The notes: generated by a model from the sequence alone, not told the origin. A stretch of DNA of 64,000 nt from Ditylenchus dipsaci (GCA_004194705.1 SADC01001370.1:434001-498000); one strand, 5' to 3'. Positions 1 to 12,338 are shown, numbered from the stretch's first letter. A program made the numbers and translations.

Positions 1-116
1 CAGGGCACATGGGCTCCAGGTTAATTCATCAATCGAAAATTTTCAGTTCTTCATGTTATTGGAGTGCTGGACCAGAGGGGACTAAACTTAAAATGCTGGT
101 CTGCAATTAAACCTAC

Positions 117-1187
117 AGAAATCGTGATTGCTAGCGGTAGAGCCCTCGTTGTCACCCTCAATCTGGACATCAGCAGACAGAAAGGGCCACCAATTTTCTT
201 CTCCGTTATGAGCCACTTCCTGGCCTTGCAAATCGACCATAGAAAGAGATTGATCATCTGCCTGCAGAACCTTTAAGCAACATTTGGCGGCAGCTTCACA
301 ACATTGACGCACAATAATCACAAAGTCTGGAGGCAGGTTGGGACGCAATTCTAACTCTTCGATGGACTTGCTCATGTTTCTAAATGTGGACTATTGCTAC
401 TAGTTGTTCATATTAAAACTAAGTGCCCCACCCATTGATGGCAAACTCCGGCAAATTGTAGATTTTTTCGGGACTATGATCACAAGAACAGTTTTTGCCA
501 CCTTGAATAACACTATCAGCAAAAGAGTCCAAGTCCATATCTAGGGACTGGTCATTTATTGGATTGGCCATGCCTCTACGGCTGTCCTCTCGGTCACAGA
601 TGAGCAAGCCTGAGGCACCACAAAATTGAGTTTCATAGTTTTGTGAATAAGGCGGAGTCACAAAGTAGATGTAAAACTAAACTCATCAATCAATAAAACC
701 ATAGTTCTATCGAATAAAAAAAGCGTTTGTTTAAATGCCACGGCCTTTCAGAATGGGTAGTAGGCAAATTTTAGCTGGATTTCGTGGCGCTGTACGTAAA
801 GTGTTGGATTTTATTTTGGCAACACTTAGGAAAAGGTTATTTTCTTTGAAATCGAGAGTTCGATCCCGCTTCCGACATCTTCAATATTTCGATTTTTGTG
901 CTCATTTTTTATTTTCTTATCATAATGTAAGTCTTCCCAATCGTTCTTCAAAATTTGAAAAATAAATACAGTATGGTCCTTAGAGGAAAAAACAATGTGA
1001 TTTTTTTTATTATTTTCCTGAAAATATTACTTACCAAACAATGAGCACAAGCTACGGAACGAAAGAGAGAAGGAGGCAGTAGTTGACCCCCAGAACCAGA
1101 GAAACGACAAGACGCCGATGATGCAGCAGATGAAAAGTATTCAAGGGTGTTTTCCATTAACATGGACTGTACACCTAGATCAATCAC
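117..1187 (-). CDS. Unrecognised multi-exon Cys-rich gene (partial)
   Basis: Three minus-strand open exons join in frame with good splice signals: 1035-1187 (acceptor TTTAG, donor GTAAGT), 432-676 (acceptor TTTAG, donor GTGGGG) and 117-379 (acceptor TTTAG, donor GTAGGT). Introns are about 50 to 360 bp. The third exon holds the cluster RQCCEAAAKCCLKVL and the second a CSCDHSPEK stretch, so the product looks extracellular and disulphide-rich. The doubled cysteines resemble hormone-binding ectodomains of class B GPCRs, but the expected downstream Trp-Asp motif is not visible, so no family is assigned. The start exon is not located and the 3' end is cut by or lies near the window edge. The last donor is the least certain. 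Confidence 0.45.
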
Positions 1188-1452
1188 CTAAATGATAATA
1201 GTCAAAAAAATAAAAAAATTGTGGATTTCGTGTAGAGAAATAGTTACAAGTAGGGTTGTCATATTTCCCGCGGAATTGTAAATCGGGGAATTCCCGGGGA
1301 ATTTACTATAACTTCCCGAAAAAGGGGAAATATTGAAACATGAATCCCCGGTAAAGTATCCGTTCGTAATCATTTTGATTCGTGACTATCGATTCGTCAC
1401 CATATAGATTCGTGAATAGTGATACGTGCCCATAATTTATAAAAACTAAACT
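1188..1452. other. Repeat-like intergenic stretch
   Basis: No gene is seen. Positions 1250-1345 carry a mirrored CCCGGGGAAT/ATTCCCCGG-type motif, and 1370-1435 has several GATTCGTGA repeats. Both look like the ends of degraded iteron-bearing elements of the kind common in this window. Confidence 0.4.
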
Positions 1453-1601
1453 ACACTTTACCGGAAATCCGAAAACGGAGTTTCAAGGGCTCTAAAGTAT
1501 ATTTTTATGGCGTGAAACACGTAGAAAACACGTTTAAAAGTGTGGAAAGCCATTTTTCGAAAAAAAAATTTCGAACCATAGGGGGAGGGTCGGGTATGAT
1601 G

Positions 1602-4296
1602 GTTTTTTATAGAGCTGCGGACGATCGATTAATCGTCACAACGATTAATCGCTAATCGTCCCAAATTTGGTTAAAAATAATCGATCGTATAATCGATCGT
1701 TCGGTTGAAAATAATCGTTAATCGTTATCGTTATGTAAATTTGTTTACGATTGTTTGCGATTAATCGTAATTATTTTTGGCGATCTGTAAAAGACATAAC
1801 AGACTATTTTTTATGTCCACTTTGAGTGCTTTATGCTTATTGCTTGTTATTTTCTTCGCTATTTATGTTTTTTGTCTTAGATGAGCTCTATATGGAAAAT
1901 CGTTCTCGAAGGAGATAACACCAAATTTCTCTTCACAAGAAATTTGCCGACGGAAGCCAACTGCAATGCCTGCCAGAAGCAAATCAAGACGCCGAATAAG
2001 GGAGTTACCAATCTGAAGCAGCATCTAGCCAAGCATCCGCATTATCAGAAACAGTATGAGGAGATGGAGAAGATTGAAGATGAAAAGAAGGAAGCAATGA
2101 AGCAGTCAATGAAACAATTCGTCATCAGAGGAACAGGTAATAATATCGTATTGGAATGCGGCTTTCTTTTATCACTAGTAGTTTTATAGGGGATTTATCA
2201 GCTCTCGACAAGAAGGTCATCCATTTCATCGCTTGCACCAACCAACCGTTTGCTGTTGTTTAAGCCAGACCATTCAGAACCCTTTTATCTGCGGAAGACC
2301 AGGCAAACCTCAAAGGTTTGTATTTTTTGTTCTCATGAGTCGTCTAGTGAAACAACGATAATTTAGGAAGGGAGCACTACACAGAATGGGCGATGCCGCG
2401 AATCTACAATGCTGTCAAGAAGGAAATAATGTTACGTCTCAAAGATTGCCCTGCTCTCTCATTCACATCGGATATTTGGTCAGGTCCCACAGAAAGTTTC
2501 ATAAGGTATGCATCATGGTATTTTGAAACCGATTTAATTGATTCATTGAATGAGCTTTTTAGTCTCACAGTCCATGGCATCGATTCAATGTGGAAGCGCC
2601 AGAAATTTGTTCTATGTGTCCGTCATTTCCCAGGCAGCCACAACTTTGAAACAATCAGCGAAAAGATCGACAAAATGCTCAACGAATAGGGAATCGAAGG
2701 AGATAAACGCCATGTTTTTCTGAGAGATGAGGAAGTAATATGAAGAAGGTAAATCATTGTTACTTTTCTTAAAAGCTTCCCATCATTTTTTTTGTTTAAG
2801 GCTTTCGAAGAAGGAGGGTATCTACATGCCGATTGTGGAGCGCACAAGATAAATCTGGTCGTCAATCACTCTTTACTGAAGAATGCCGAAATCAAACCAA
2901 TGTTGGAATCGTGTCGCAAACTCGTTGGTCATTTCAGCCATTCAATTCTCGCCAAAGATCGTCTCAAGGAAGAGCAGAAAGCTATTGGATTGAAACAGCA
3001 TAGCATACTTCAGGTTCATCGTAGACCTTCATAGTAAATTGTCAGTCATAGTAAATTGACACGGACCGGTTTTCAGGATGAACCTACAAGGTGGAATTCA
3101 AGTTACTATATGGGTGACCGACTTCTCGAGCAAAAGGACTGCCATCGATCTCTATTTAACAAGATACAGCAAGCGCCACTTGGAGTTGAAGCAAGAGGAA
3201 TGGAATTTACTGAAGAAGGTCGTCAAGGTCTTAAATCCGCTGGAGTCAGCATCGAAGCAAATGTGCAGGGAAGATGAGCCAATTTCAGTCCAATTTCCAA
3301 TCGCTAGGGCTCTTACAGCAGATTTGTGTGCAATCACTGAACCGGAGTTACAAGAAATGCGAGCCTCAATATTGGGATTGTTGATTGAAAAGTTTGATGT
3401 AGAGGATCAAAAGTAAAACATTTTTTCTTTTTTTTCGCAGTTAAAAAGTTGTCAGTTTTAGGATTTATGGATTGACAATTTTTCTCGACCCGAGGTTCAA
3501 AGACAGAATTTCCAAAAACAAGGTTCGCTTCAATGCCGAAGTGTGTTCATGGATTCAAGAAGAATGTGAGCGTGATAACGATACAGGTAACTAGCCATAA
3601 TTTTGGAATTCTTTCGATTGTACTTTTTTTTTAAATTCATTCTCCACTGCCAAAGCGTACACAATCTGATTCGTTTTTTGGCGCCATGCCAACTTGTTCA
3701 GCGATGATGGAGGAGTGGACGAAGAGCGCTCAGCTGATGCAATAATTGAAATGAAGGCCTATTGTAAACAGAAGTGTATCGATCCGGAGGGAGACCTATT
3801 TCTTTTTTGGAAGGTACTATATTTTGTTTTTAATTGGGATGCACTGTTATGGTACATTGTTTTTTTATCGTTCAGGAAAACGAAAAAGTGTATCCGATTT
3901 TGGCCAAGTTAGCGCATAGATATCTCTCAGCACCAGCTACGAGCCAGCCAAGTGAGCAGCTTTTCTCGGTGGCCCGTGATGTTTTCGACTACCGGCGTTC
4001 GAGTCTGAGCGCAGAGAATGCAGAGATGCTGATTTTTTTGAACAAAAATCTTCCATTTATAAATTTCAAGTATTAGTCATTATGTCCGCGAAATGTATGT
4101 ATGTGTGCTGAATAAATAATATTTATGTGTTTGTTAGAAATTTTGTTGATTTTTTGTGTTAGGTAGAAATCGCATAATCGTTACGATTAATCGTTGGCGA
4201 CTTTTGAAAATCGTAATCGTAATCGCTTGGCCTTGCGGCCAAAATAATCGTGATCGTTTAATCGTTGATGGGCAAATCCGCAGCTCTAGTTTTTTA
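1602..4296 (+). mobile_element. hAT transposon with perfect TSD
   Basis: The element proper is 1610-4288. It has terminal inverted repeats TAGAGCTGCGGA / TCCGCAGCTCTA and is flanked on both sides by the identical 8-bp duplication GTTTTTTA (1602-1609 and 4289-4296). Both subterminal regions are dense in AATCGT-type motifs (for example ATTAATCGT), the usual layout for hAT transposase binding sites. It carries a zf-BED/hAT transposase gene and lies inside a family A foldback. Confidence 0.93.
1881..4076 (+). pseudogene. hAT transposase (zf-BED type), broken
   Basis: Separate reading blocks line up in order with a hAT transposase. They are a BED zinc finger (1881-2150; C-N-A-C, then H-L-A-K-H), a catalytic-domain start (2393-2690; FTSDIWSG), a HADCGAHKINLVV block (2792-3000), a TRWNSSYYM block from about 3085, and the C-terminal dimerisation domain (3870-4076; [18 protein letters not shown]). 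Some gaps look like short introns. Others are frame breaks, near 3120 and a stop at about 2688, so this copy is probably inactive. The host element is still well delimited. It is assigned to the Ac/ZBED branch of hAT by domain order only. Confidence 0.85.
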
Positions 4297-4356
4297 GCCA
4301 AAATTTTAAAAAATTTGAATTGGCGCCTTTTGAATTTTAAAGGGAATAAGGGCTGT

Positions 4357-4862
4357 ATTGGGAGCAGTGTTTTCATAACTAACACTAACTCTTAACACTA
4401 ACACTAACCTAACTGTTAGTTTAGCAAACTAACACCTGATTTTTCTCGTTTTTGGTCAGGAAAACTGCGGAATCTAATATTCATGACCTTATACCAACTT
4501 TTTGCAAGTAATCAGATGCACTTTACAGATTTTCGAAAAAGTTACAAAAAGTGGATAAAAACCTAAATTTATACCTTAAACTAACTGTTAGTTTCTTAAA
4601 CTAACAGTGGTGTGTTAGTTTAAGAAACTAACAGTTAGTTTAAGGTATAAATTTAGGTTTTTATCCACTTTTTGTAACTTTTTCGAAAATCTGTAAAGTG
4701 CATCTGATTACTTGCAAAAAGTTGGTATAAGGTCATGAATATTAGATTCCGCAGTTTTCCTGACCAAAAACGAGAAAAATCAGGTGTTAGTTTGCTAAAC
4801 TAACAGTTAGGTTAGTGTTAGTGTTAAGAGTTAGTGTTAGTTATGAAAACACTGATTGGGAG
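4357..4862. mobile_element. hAT-type MITE, near-perfect palindrome (CAGTGTTTTC family, CTAACA iterons)
   Basis: The element is 4365-4854 (490 bp), essentially one long palindrome centred near 4610. The ends are CAGTGTTTTCATAAC and its complement, and the flanks are the perfect 8-bp duplication ATTGGGAG (4357-4364, 4855-4862). The arms carry many TTAGTG/CTAACA repeats. No coding capacity is seen. Confidence 0.93.
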
Positions 4863-4869
4863 GGGAAGA

Positions 4870-5416
4870 TAATAAAAGGGGGCACTAATCACACAGGGCC
4901 CACTAACAAGAAGATGTTGAACATAGTTTTGAATACCGGGGCTTACCGCATAAATAAACTCTGGTATGCATGCTTTTTCATGCATCCAGAGTCACTTTCG
5001 AGTGATTTGTGTCTAAGGTATGTGGGTGTGCGCATCTCTAACTCTCAAGCCCCTGCGCCCCCTTCGTGGGCGCAGGGACTTGGGGCTTGGAGTTGAGATG
5101 CGCACACCCACATACCTTAGACATAATTCCGAGAAGTACTCTTGACCATAAAATGCGTATAGAGTCTCATTTTGCCACGGCCCAGTTGAGAAACATGGCG
5201 AGGCAGTCGAAGAATACAGATATTTAAATTTCTAACGTTCTGCCATAAAAGTGGCCCGCTTTTATTCCCTTCCCCTCCCAATACAGCCTTTATTCCATTT
5301 AAAATTCAAAAGGTGCCAATTCAAATTTTTCAAATTTTGGCTAAATCATACCCCCCCCATTGTGGTTCGAATTTTTTTTTCGAAAAATGGCTTTCCCACA
5401 CTTTTAAACGTGTTTT
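4870..5416. repeat. Repeat family A core with conserved hairpins
   Basis: This stretch recurs at about 11660-12245, 19080-19420, 23940-24370, 54600-55540, 56395-56765 and 61010-61620. The shared part has a hairpin around ATGCATGC, a TCACTTTCGAGTGA hairpin, then a large GC-rich stem-loop (here 5020-5130, arms TGTGGGTGTGCGCATCTC / GAGATGCGCACACCCACA). Outside it lie AT-rich arms containing AAAATTCAAAAGG and GGGGACCAAGGC. Confidence 0.8.
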
Positions 5417-5871
5417 CGACACTTGGGTTTAGGACATTTTTCCGTTGGACATTTTTCCGTCGAAATTTTTCCGTGGTCATTAATTGGCTGTAATTTTTTC
5501 GTGATTGAAAAAACGAATTCGATTAGTACCGTTTTGTAGCTCAGGTCCAGGGCTTCAAGATGAGCTATCAGCAATTAACGTTCAATTGCAAAATTTCGGA
5601 TAAAAATGCCCAGTCTGACACTGAGTCTCCAATTTCGACGGAAAAATGTCCACCTCCCTTTTTAGTGTGAGATTGGACATTTTTATCCAAAATTTTGCAA
5701 TCAGACATTGATTGTTAATAGCTTATTTTGAAGCCCTCTATCTTAGCTACAAAAGCGTACTAACAGAATCATTTTTCTCGATCAAGAAAAAAAAACTACG
5801 GCCAAAAAATGACCGCCGAACAATTTTGACGGAAAAATGTCCAACGGAAAAATGTCCGATCCCCGACACTT
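5417..5871. mobile_element. hAT-type MITE (GGACATTTTTCCGT iterons)
   Basis: The element is 5425-5863 (439 bp). The inverted ends are GGGTTTAGGACATTTTTCC and GGAAAAATGTCCGATCCC, and the perfect 8-bp duplication CGACACTT occurs at 5417-5424 and 5864-5871. The motif GGACATTTTTCCGT is repeated in both arms. It lies in the right part of the family A composite. Confidence 0.9.
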
Positions 5872-6160
5872 GTGCAGTTCGGGGGGCCCATCTTTATTAA
5901 CTGTGAACACTTATAAAAAGTCAAATTTTGGTAAGGAACTTTTTTTCAAAAACTTAAGTTTTTTTAAGGTAAACTTTAGAAAACAACTTTCTTATCATTA
6001 ATAGCGTATGAAAATTACTTAGGAGACTTAAAAATACTATTCACAGTTAATAATGAAAAGGGGCCCCCTAAGTGCACGAGTGCCGTGTTTTCTACGTGTT
6101 TCACGCCATAAAAATAGTTTAGAGCCCTTGAAACGCCGTTTCGGATTTCCGGTAAAGTGT

Positions 6161-8240
6161 AATGCGGCCTTTAAATACGCTGGCCTACGACACGCCTTAA
6201 TGTTTAAGAAGGCCCTCACGGGCGCCCTCCCAGTAATAAGTAATGAATAAATAATAAGTAATAAATATTGCCTCGGTAGCTTAACACGTCGAGTACGGAT
6301 TCGGAGACCTGAGAATTTTACTGAGACTGAGAATTTCACGCTGAAAGTCAAAGTCTGCTGGGTGAAAGTCCAAATTAGCAAGTGACCTGAACTACTATAA
6401 CATATTTCACAAAAAGGATGTAGCTAGCTTTCTAATTTTATGTAGCACTCACATAAGTATAATAGCTCATTTTGTAAAGGAAAAAATGCGCTTCCTAACG
6501 TATATTCAACTTTTTGTTTTGTAGGGTAGATCGCAAAAAAAATTTTCAAAAGTATGTGTCATTTTAAGAACACGCAATTTTTGTGAAAAAGTGCATCTAT
6601 TTTTTTTGCAACTGTTATGAACTAAAATTTTGTAAAATTTAAAATTTGTAAAATTTTTAGTAAAATTTTGTCGAGAAAGAAAGGTATACTGGTCCCCGCC
6701 TTTTCTCCGTGTCGCGCACGGGCATACCCATTCAAATGAAAGATCTCGAAGACAATATTAAAAATACACCAAATCAGGTTAATTTGATATGTTTATTGAT
6801 GATATTCGAAATTTGTTGAATAAAAATTGATTGATGGCAGACATTTGTAAAATGCCGAAAATGCCCGAAAATTTGGGAAATGCCCGGGCATATGTCCGGG
6901 CATATGCCCGATTATTAAATGCCCGGGGCATAAGTCAACCCTAATTCTGACACCAGTTTCATGTTCGACATGGTCGTTTTGCTTATATGACTACTCTTGC
7001 AATTCTGTCGAATTTCGACTTCCTCTCATGACAAATCAATGAGCTATAGTCGAACCTTGATAAACGAGCACCCCCAAAAGTTCGTTCCCCCGCTGGGTCC
7101 GACACTTTTTTAGCTCGATTTTCAAAGCTTTTTAATTCTGTTTCGACAGTCCGGTCCCGAATATCGCAAGAATTCCGATTACGCCGATCGTTTTTCAGAA
7201 TCCAAAATCTTTTTTCTCTAAAAAAAGCAAAACCTCGATAAACGGGCACCCATTTCAGAAATAGGGTCATTACATGTCATTATACCGTATTTTTTCTAAT
7301 TAACGCCCCTCCCCTAACGTAGGACTCTCGATCCGTGACCATTTTTAACCTTTTTTTCTAAATTTTCTAACTAAAAATTGACATTTTTAATGAGAAATGA
7401 GGAATCAGGTAAGAATATTCACACACCAAACCTCTGCAGAAAAACTCAGGTAGCTAGTGATCGTTTGACCAGAGAAGACATGAGTACATTTGAGGGAGCA
7501 TTTTTGGTATTATTTGGGAACTGACGTTTTTGCAGTTTTAATGCACATGATAATTTAGAACCGTATATTTAAAATGACGCCAGGGGACAGAGCTACATTT
7601 TCAGTATAAGAATATAAATAATGATGTAGATTAAAATTACAAAAAACGCCAGTTCCAAGATAAAACTGAAATTTCCAGGATGGCCCTGGTAAGATGCCAT
7701 GGAATCGGACATCTTTGAATGTTTTTTCAAATTTCAGCTTTCACTCTACATTAATTCTTTCTCTGTTTGCTAGCTCAAATAAAAGAATGTAGTGTTGACC
7801 ACATTTAAGTGTATAAAACGTATGATTTGTAGAGAAAACGTCGTAAAATATCAATCAACCCAGTCAAAGGAAACCCCTAAGAACGATCGATTTTCGGAAA
7901 TGTAGCTTATTTTAGCCTTCGAAAAGCACCAGTAGGTCTGAAACCCTGCGCTGATGATTCCGTTAGATAGCCAAGAATGTGAGGATCATTTCGACACCAA
8001 AAGAAAATAAAAACTAAGGTGTGCACTCAGCGGTAGTCAAACCTATGACTAAGGTGATGCGTAGATAAAGTCCCGCCGGATGAAAAATTCGGGTGAAACA
8101 GCCGAATTCACCGAAAAAAATAGTCGTTGGTCCTAGATCCTAGGTAGATCCTAGAACAGTGTTTTGAAGTAAAAATATTGAGTACTATTTTTTAGGAATA
8201 ATATGAAAAAAATTAAACAGAGTATTATCGCGAAATGAAA
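6161..8240. other. Gene-free stretch with degraded repeats
   Basis: No gene is seen. Positions 6820-6945 hold a mirrored GCCCGGGCAT motif cluster. Around 7055-7310 are fragments resembling the pogo-like MITE ends (TCGAACCTTGATAAACG). About 7450-8080 is a member of a dispersed repeat also found at 28215-28970 and 50068-50488, with shared phrases such as AGCTCAAAT and GATGCGTA. Confidence 0.45.
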
Positions 8241-8255
8241 CACAATGAAAAATCT

Positions 8256-8636
8256 TAGAATCAAAAGTCTAAACTTCACAAGCAAACAAGGCGTAATCGT
8301 TTTGCCAATAAAACTTTTGCCAATGAGATGTTTTTGCCAATGGCATTTTTCTGCCAATGAGATCACCTCGCCAAGTATGTTTTCGCTAATATTCTTTCTC
8401 AAGTATTTTATATCTTTGTCAGGCAAATCACCACTCATTTAGTAGCCAGTGAGATGAGCTACAGGATGAGTGGTAATTTGCTGGACAGAGAATAAGAATA
8501 CTTTAGAAAAGAAGCTATTGGCGAAAACATACCGTTGGCGAAGTGATCGCATTGGCAAAAGATAACATTGGCAAAAAGATCTCATTGGCAAAAGTTTCAT
8601 TGGCAAGACGAAGACGCCCCGCAAATAGGTTGGTTC
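8256..8636. repeat. Foldback with TTTTGCCAATGAGAT iterons
   Basis: The left arm (8285-8385) and right arm (8515-8615) are inverted copies, each with several copies of TTTTGCCAATG. The outer ends GGCGTAATCG and CGAAGACGCC are related. No clean target duplication is seen. Confidence 0.65.
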
Positions 8637-9289
8637 TTTAACACTTAAAAGGCTGTTTGTACCAATGCAAGCGTCTTGTTCAGAATTTCACGCTGAACAA
8701 CATAGGAGAAAAAAATTCTCTGAAAAAGTGCTCTTTCCATGAAACCCTCACGGGTTGATTGTATGATATCAGACAGTTTTGGGTTGTTTCAGTTATTTTA
8801 TTGTGTTTTTCGATAGAAGAACAACTTTGCGCAGCTAAAACACGTATTTGGTGCAGAATTCAACGAGCTTTCCAAAAAAAATACGAGGTTACTCGGGTTA
8901 GTGATCTATAACATGCAGAATATTAGCACTTTCAAAAGAAATTTGAAATAAAAAGTTAGTTTTTTTTATAAGGATCGAAAATTGTTGATATCACCGTTTA
9001 TTTTACAGCACTTGACTGTAATAGAAAGCGCAGAAACTGCACATCATTTTGATACCAAAACAGGGCAGCCAGTTCTGAGAGAAAGTAGTTCAAAAATCGG
9101 TGCGTGGTCGTTTGGTCAAAAAATTCCAAATGGGAATTTTTTGACCAAACGTCTTAACAGAACGTCAAGTTTGTACACGTTCAAATTCATTTTATTTTTA
9201 AAGTTCGCATTGTTTTGAATCAATATCTTTATGTTCGCCCTATTTTGTGTCACGGGAATTGATGTCATTTTAAATTCCGGTCTATTTGC

Positions 9290-9620
9290 TAACCTCAGTT
9301 CTGCTGGATGGTCTATTCTTTAACCAAACCAAGTGGTCGTCCACTCAGTGGAATTTTTTTCATGTTTTTCAGGGTCAAAAAATTTTCGTCTTGCTAAGAA
9401 ATCCTATCATTTAAAATGTTTTTCTATAATCTAACTTCAGTTCTATTGGATGATACATCCACCAACCTAACTAAGTGGTCGTTCATTTAATGCAAATATT
9501 TTTTTATATTTTGGGTTCCAAAATCTGTTTTTCGCACTTCGAAAGTTATAAGGAAGGTTTGATAATAGTGAAATGTCATTTTCTAGAGTGTTTTTTGAGT
9601 TTTGGTAAAGTTTCTCAAAT
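9290..9620. repeat. Fragments of the ACCAAGTGGTCGTCCACT foldback family
   Basis: Two tandem partial copies here, an inverted copy at 11150-11330 and a complete foldback at 51620-51976 all share AAGTGGTCGTCCACTTGG-like ends and a TTTGATAATAGTAAAATG inner arm. Confidence 0.6.
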
Positions 9621-10671
9621 GACATTTTCTTACCTATAAACCATATTTAGATTAACGGCATTAGTGCCCGAAAAACATTTTTTTAATATAAGAGAAAAAG
9701 TGCCCAAGTGGGCATCCAAATGTAGGTATGCCAAGAAAGTGTGTAAGTGAGCTAAGTGAGTATGAGGCGGGGAGAGAGAAAGGTATGCCATGAGAGTGGT
9801 TAGGCGAACTAGAAGAGTGGGTAAATATGCCATGAGTGAGCAGAGGTTCTAGGTGAGTAGATAGGCTCGTGCCATTTTTCACTCGCTATCTCTGTCCAGA
9901 TAAACCACCTGATCATTGGGTGCCACTACCTGGGTACCACTACATGGGTACTATTACCTAGGCACTCCCACCTGAGTACCGATACCTAGGTACAATAACC
10001 TGAGCACCACGTGAATACACTGCGATTACGAAACCACTCCGAAACTGGGGTTCCTGCAAGTGAATCGTTGTTTGAGCATTATAAAACTGTGACCAGAACA
10101 CGATTCTGAATAAGGTACAATTATTTTTAATTACTTACAGCTAAATCCAAAGTTTCGGATTCTGGAGGTGGATACCCATATAAGGGAAGTACGAGGTGGT
10201 TTCCCTACCTACCCTGAGGCTTACTGGTATCGTAGCTAAATTAACTCGCAGTTGAATTTAAAAAGAAGAAAGAAGAAAAATGAGAAACTGGTGAAAATTT
10301 GGTGTAACGTGATTTAATTTCAAGACAAAGTGAGTTTGAACGTGTAGAAACTCGGCGTTCTGTCAAGACGTTTGGTCAAAAAAATCCCATTTGGCAATTC
10401 TTGACCAAACGACTACGCACCAGTGATGTAAATCTCGGAACATCCGCACCGGCACCTGCACCGGCTTCCAAAAATTTCTGCACCGGCACCGACCCCTGAA
10501 TTTTCCGCACCGGCCGGTGCCGGTGCGGGTCGGTGCCGGTTCCGCACCGGCTGGTGGCGCACCTCATTTTTTATCATTCTCATGAAAACCGCAAACTTTC
10601 AGTGCGGTTTTTTCGTTAACAATATGTTCCTATCGGTGCCCCCCCCGTCAGATTTTTCCACCAGTGGCGTA

Positions 10672-10942
10672 CGCAGGAATTTCTGACGGGGGGGGGGGCA
10701 CCAGGCCATTTTCAGGCCATTTTACCTACACCGTTTTTCAAATTTTCGAGGCCATTTTACCTACACCGTTTTCGGAAAAAATCTGACGGGGGGGGGCGGG
10801 GGTGGCACGTGCCCCCCCGTCAGATTTTTCCGAAAACGGTGTAGGTAAAATGGCCTCGAAAATTGAAAAACGGTGTAGGTAAAATGGCCTGAAAATGGCC
10901 TGGTGCCCCCCCCCACGTCAGAAATTCCTGCGTACGCCACTG
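10672..10942. mobile_element. Palindromic MITE with CAGTGGCGTACGCAGGAAT ends
   Basis: This is a near-perfect palindrome with ends CAGTGGCGTACGCAGGAATT / AATTCCTGCGTACGCCACTG and inner TTTTACCTACACCG repeats. A second copy lies at 63155-63306. The terminal sequence resembles widespread hAT MITEs of invertebrates; that is family knowledge, not a search result. No matching target duplication was seen here. Confidence 0.75.
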
Positions 10943-11529
10943 GTGTCGACCAAAAATTTGAAATAAAGGAGATTTTAATGTAATAAAGGGCATTTTGTCA
11001 AAAAAGTGCCATTTTATCAAGTGCTTATTTGGTTTTCAGCACTGAAAATAACAATTTTGACGTAAAATTTCAAAAATTTTAAAGTTTTCGGGTCTCAAAA
11101 TAAAGGACAAATCTTTAAATAAAGGACGTTTCCGAGCCATGCATGCAATATTTCATTTTACTATTATCAAACCATCTTCATCATGCCGAAATTAGTCCAG
11201 AAAACAGATTATGGAACCCAAAAAAGTAAAAAATTTTTGATGTAAGTAGACGACCACTTGGTTTAGTTAGTACATGGATTATCCAGTAGAATTGAGGTTG
11301 GATCATAGAAAAACATTTTGAATTTCAAAAGATCTTTACTCAAGACAAAATATCACCACCCGAGTACCATTGCACTACCTGAGTTTCTTTATTCAATTTC
11401 CAATGACAAATAACTACAATATTACAACAAAGAGATCTAATACTATGCTTGAATGACCCTAGTACTTCTCAAGATGAGCGACGATCGAGACTAGAATTGC
11501 CATAATAATAACGATCAAAATCATTATAA

Positions 11530-11660
11530 ATAGTGGCGCAAAGTGATTTTGCCAATTTGATTTTGGCCCAAATTGAATTGTCCCAAATTGATTTTGGCCC
11601 AACTTGATTTTGGCCCAAATTGAATTGGCCCAATTGAATTGTCCCAAGTGATTTGGCCCA
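11530..11660. repeat. TTTTGGCCCAAATTGAATT iteron cluster
   Basis: At least six imperfect tandem copies of a TTGGCCCAAATTGA-like unit are present. A cluster of related type lies at 30275-30655 (GGCCCAGTTGGTGAAAAA). Confidence 0.6.
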
Positions 11661-12245
11661 CACTACTCCTGCCCGTAGAAAACACGTTTTTAGGTGCGGG
11701 GCAGAACTTTTCGGAAAAATATTTTTTTGGCCAAATTTCGACTTTTTTCGTTGGGGGACCAAGGCAAATTTTTTACACTTTTTTTGAAAACATAGAATTT
11801 GAACATAGTTTTGAATACTGGGACCTACCGCATAAAGAAACTCTGGTTTGCATACTATTTTTATGCATCCAGAGTCACTTCCGAGTGATTTGTGTCTAAG
11901 TTATGGGTGTGTGCTCATCTCAACTCCAAGCCCCCAAGCCTTCTACGCCCCCGGAGGGGGCGTGGGGGGCTTGAGAGCTAGAGATGCGCACACTCACTTA
12001 CCTTAGAGATGAATCCGAGAAGACTGTTGACAATAAATGCATAAAGAGATTTTTTTTGCCTAGTCCAGTGAGAAAAACAAGGTAAAAATGAACAAAACCA
12101 GGTGTCCAAGTACCCTCTCCAGGTGGTTTACTTTGGTGCCCCAACGCAAAAAGTCAAAATTTAGTAGAAAAAAAACTTTCTTCAAAAAGTGCCGTTCCTC
12201 ACCTAAAAACATGTTTTCTACGCGTTTCAAGCCCTAAAACACACA
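11660..12245. repeat. Repeat family A copy
   Basis: It shares the ATGCATCCAGAGTCACTT block and the GTGTGCGCATCTC stem with the 4870-5416 copy. The central GC-rich loop is at 11895-12000. Outer arms with GTAGAAAACACG are present at both sides. Confidence 0.75.
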
Positions 12246-12338
12246 AAATAGCAGTTAAAATCCCTTTTGGGAGCACTTGCTATAATATACTCCGGCCAAG
12301 GCTTGTTTACTAACTACTGCCAAGAAGGCTTTGCTATA

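Larger units (their letters stand above)
1453..6160. mobile_element. Composite foldback element (repeat family A) split by three later insertions
   Basis: The outer ends are inverted copies: ACACTTTACCGGAAATCC begins at 1453 and its reverse complement ends at 6160. The arms continue through AAACACGTAGAAAACACG (left) and CGTGTTTTCTACGTGTTTC (right). The middle is the family A core at about 4870-5410, with its GC-rich hairpin at 5020-5130. Three elements interrupt it, at 1610-4288, 4365-4854 and 5425-5863, each with its own 8-bp target duplication. A further small foldback (about 5893-6060, ends TATTAACTGTGAA) sits near the right arm. Confidence 0.7.

Noticed and set aside
735..965. 76-codon basic open frame and a GTTCGATCC sequence resembling a tRNA T-loop
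   Set aside because: No acceptor, D or anticodon stems can be drawn around it, and the open frame shows no conserved motif.
4370..4850. TTAGTG/TTAG repeats resembling telomeric repeats
   Set aside because: They are confined to the arms of a TSD-defined MITE and alternate orientation with the palindrome.
9630..9882. Two overlapping minus-strand open frames rich in Leu/Ser/His
   Set aside because: They translate a GCCATGAGTGAG-type repetitive stretch.
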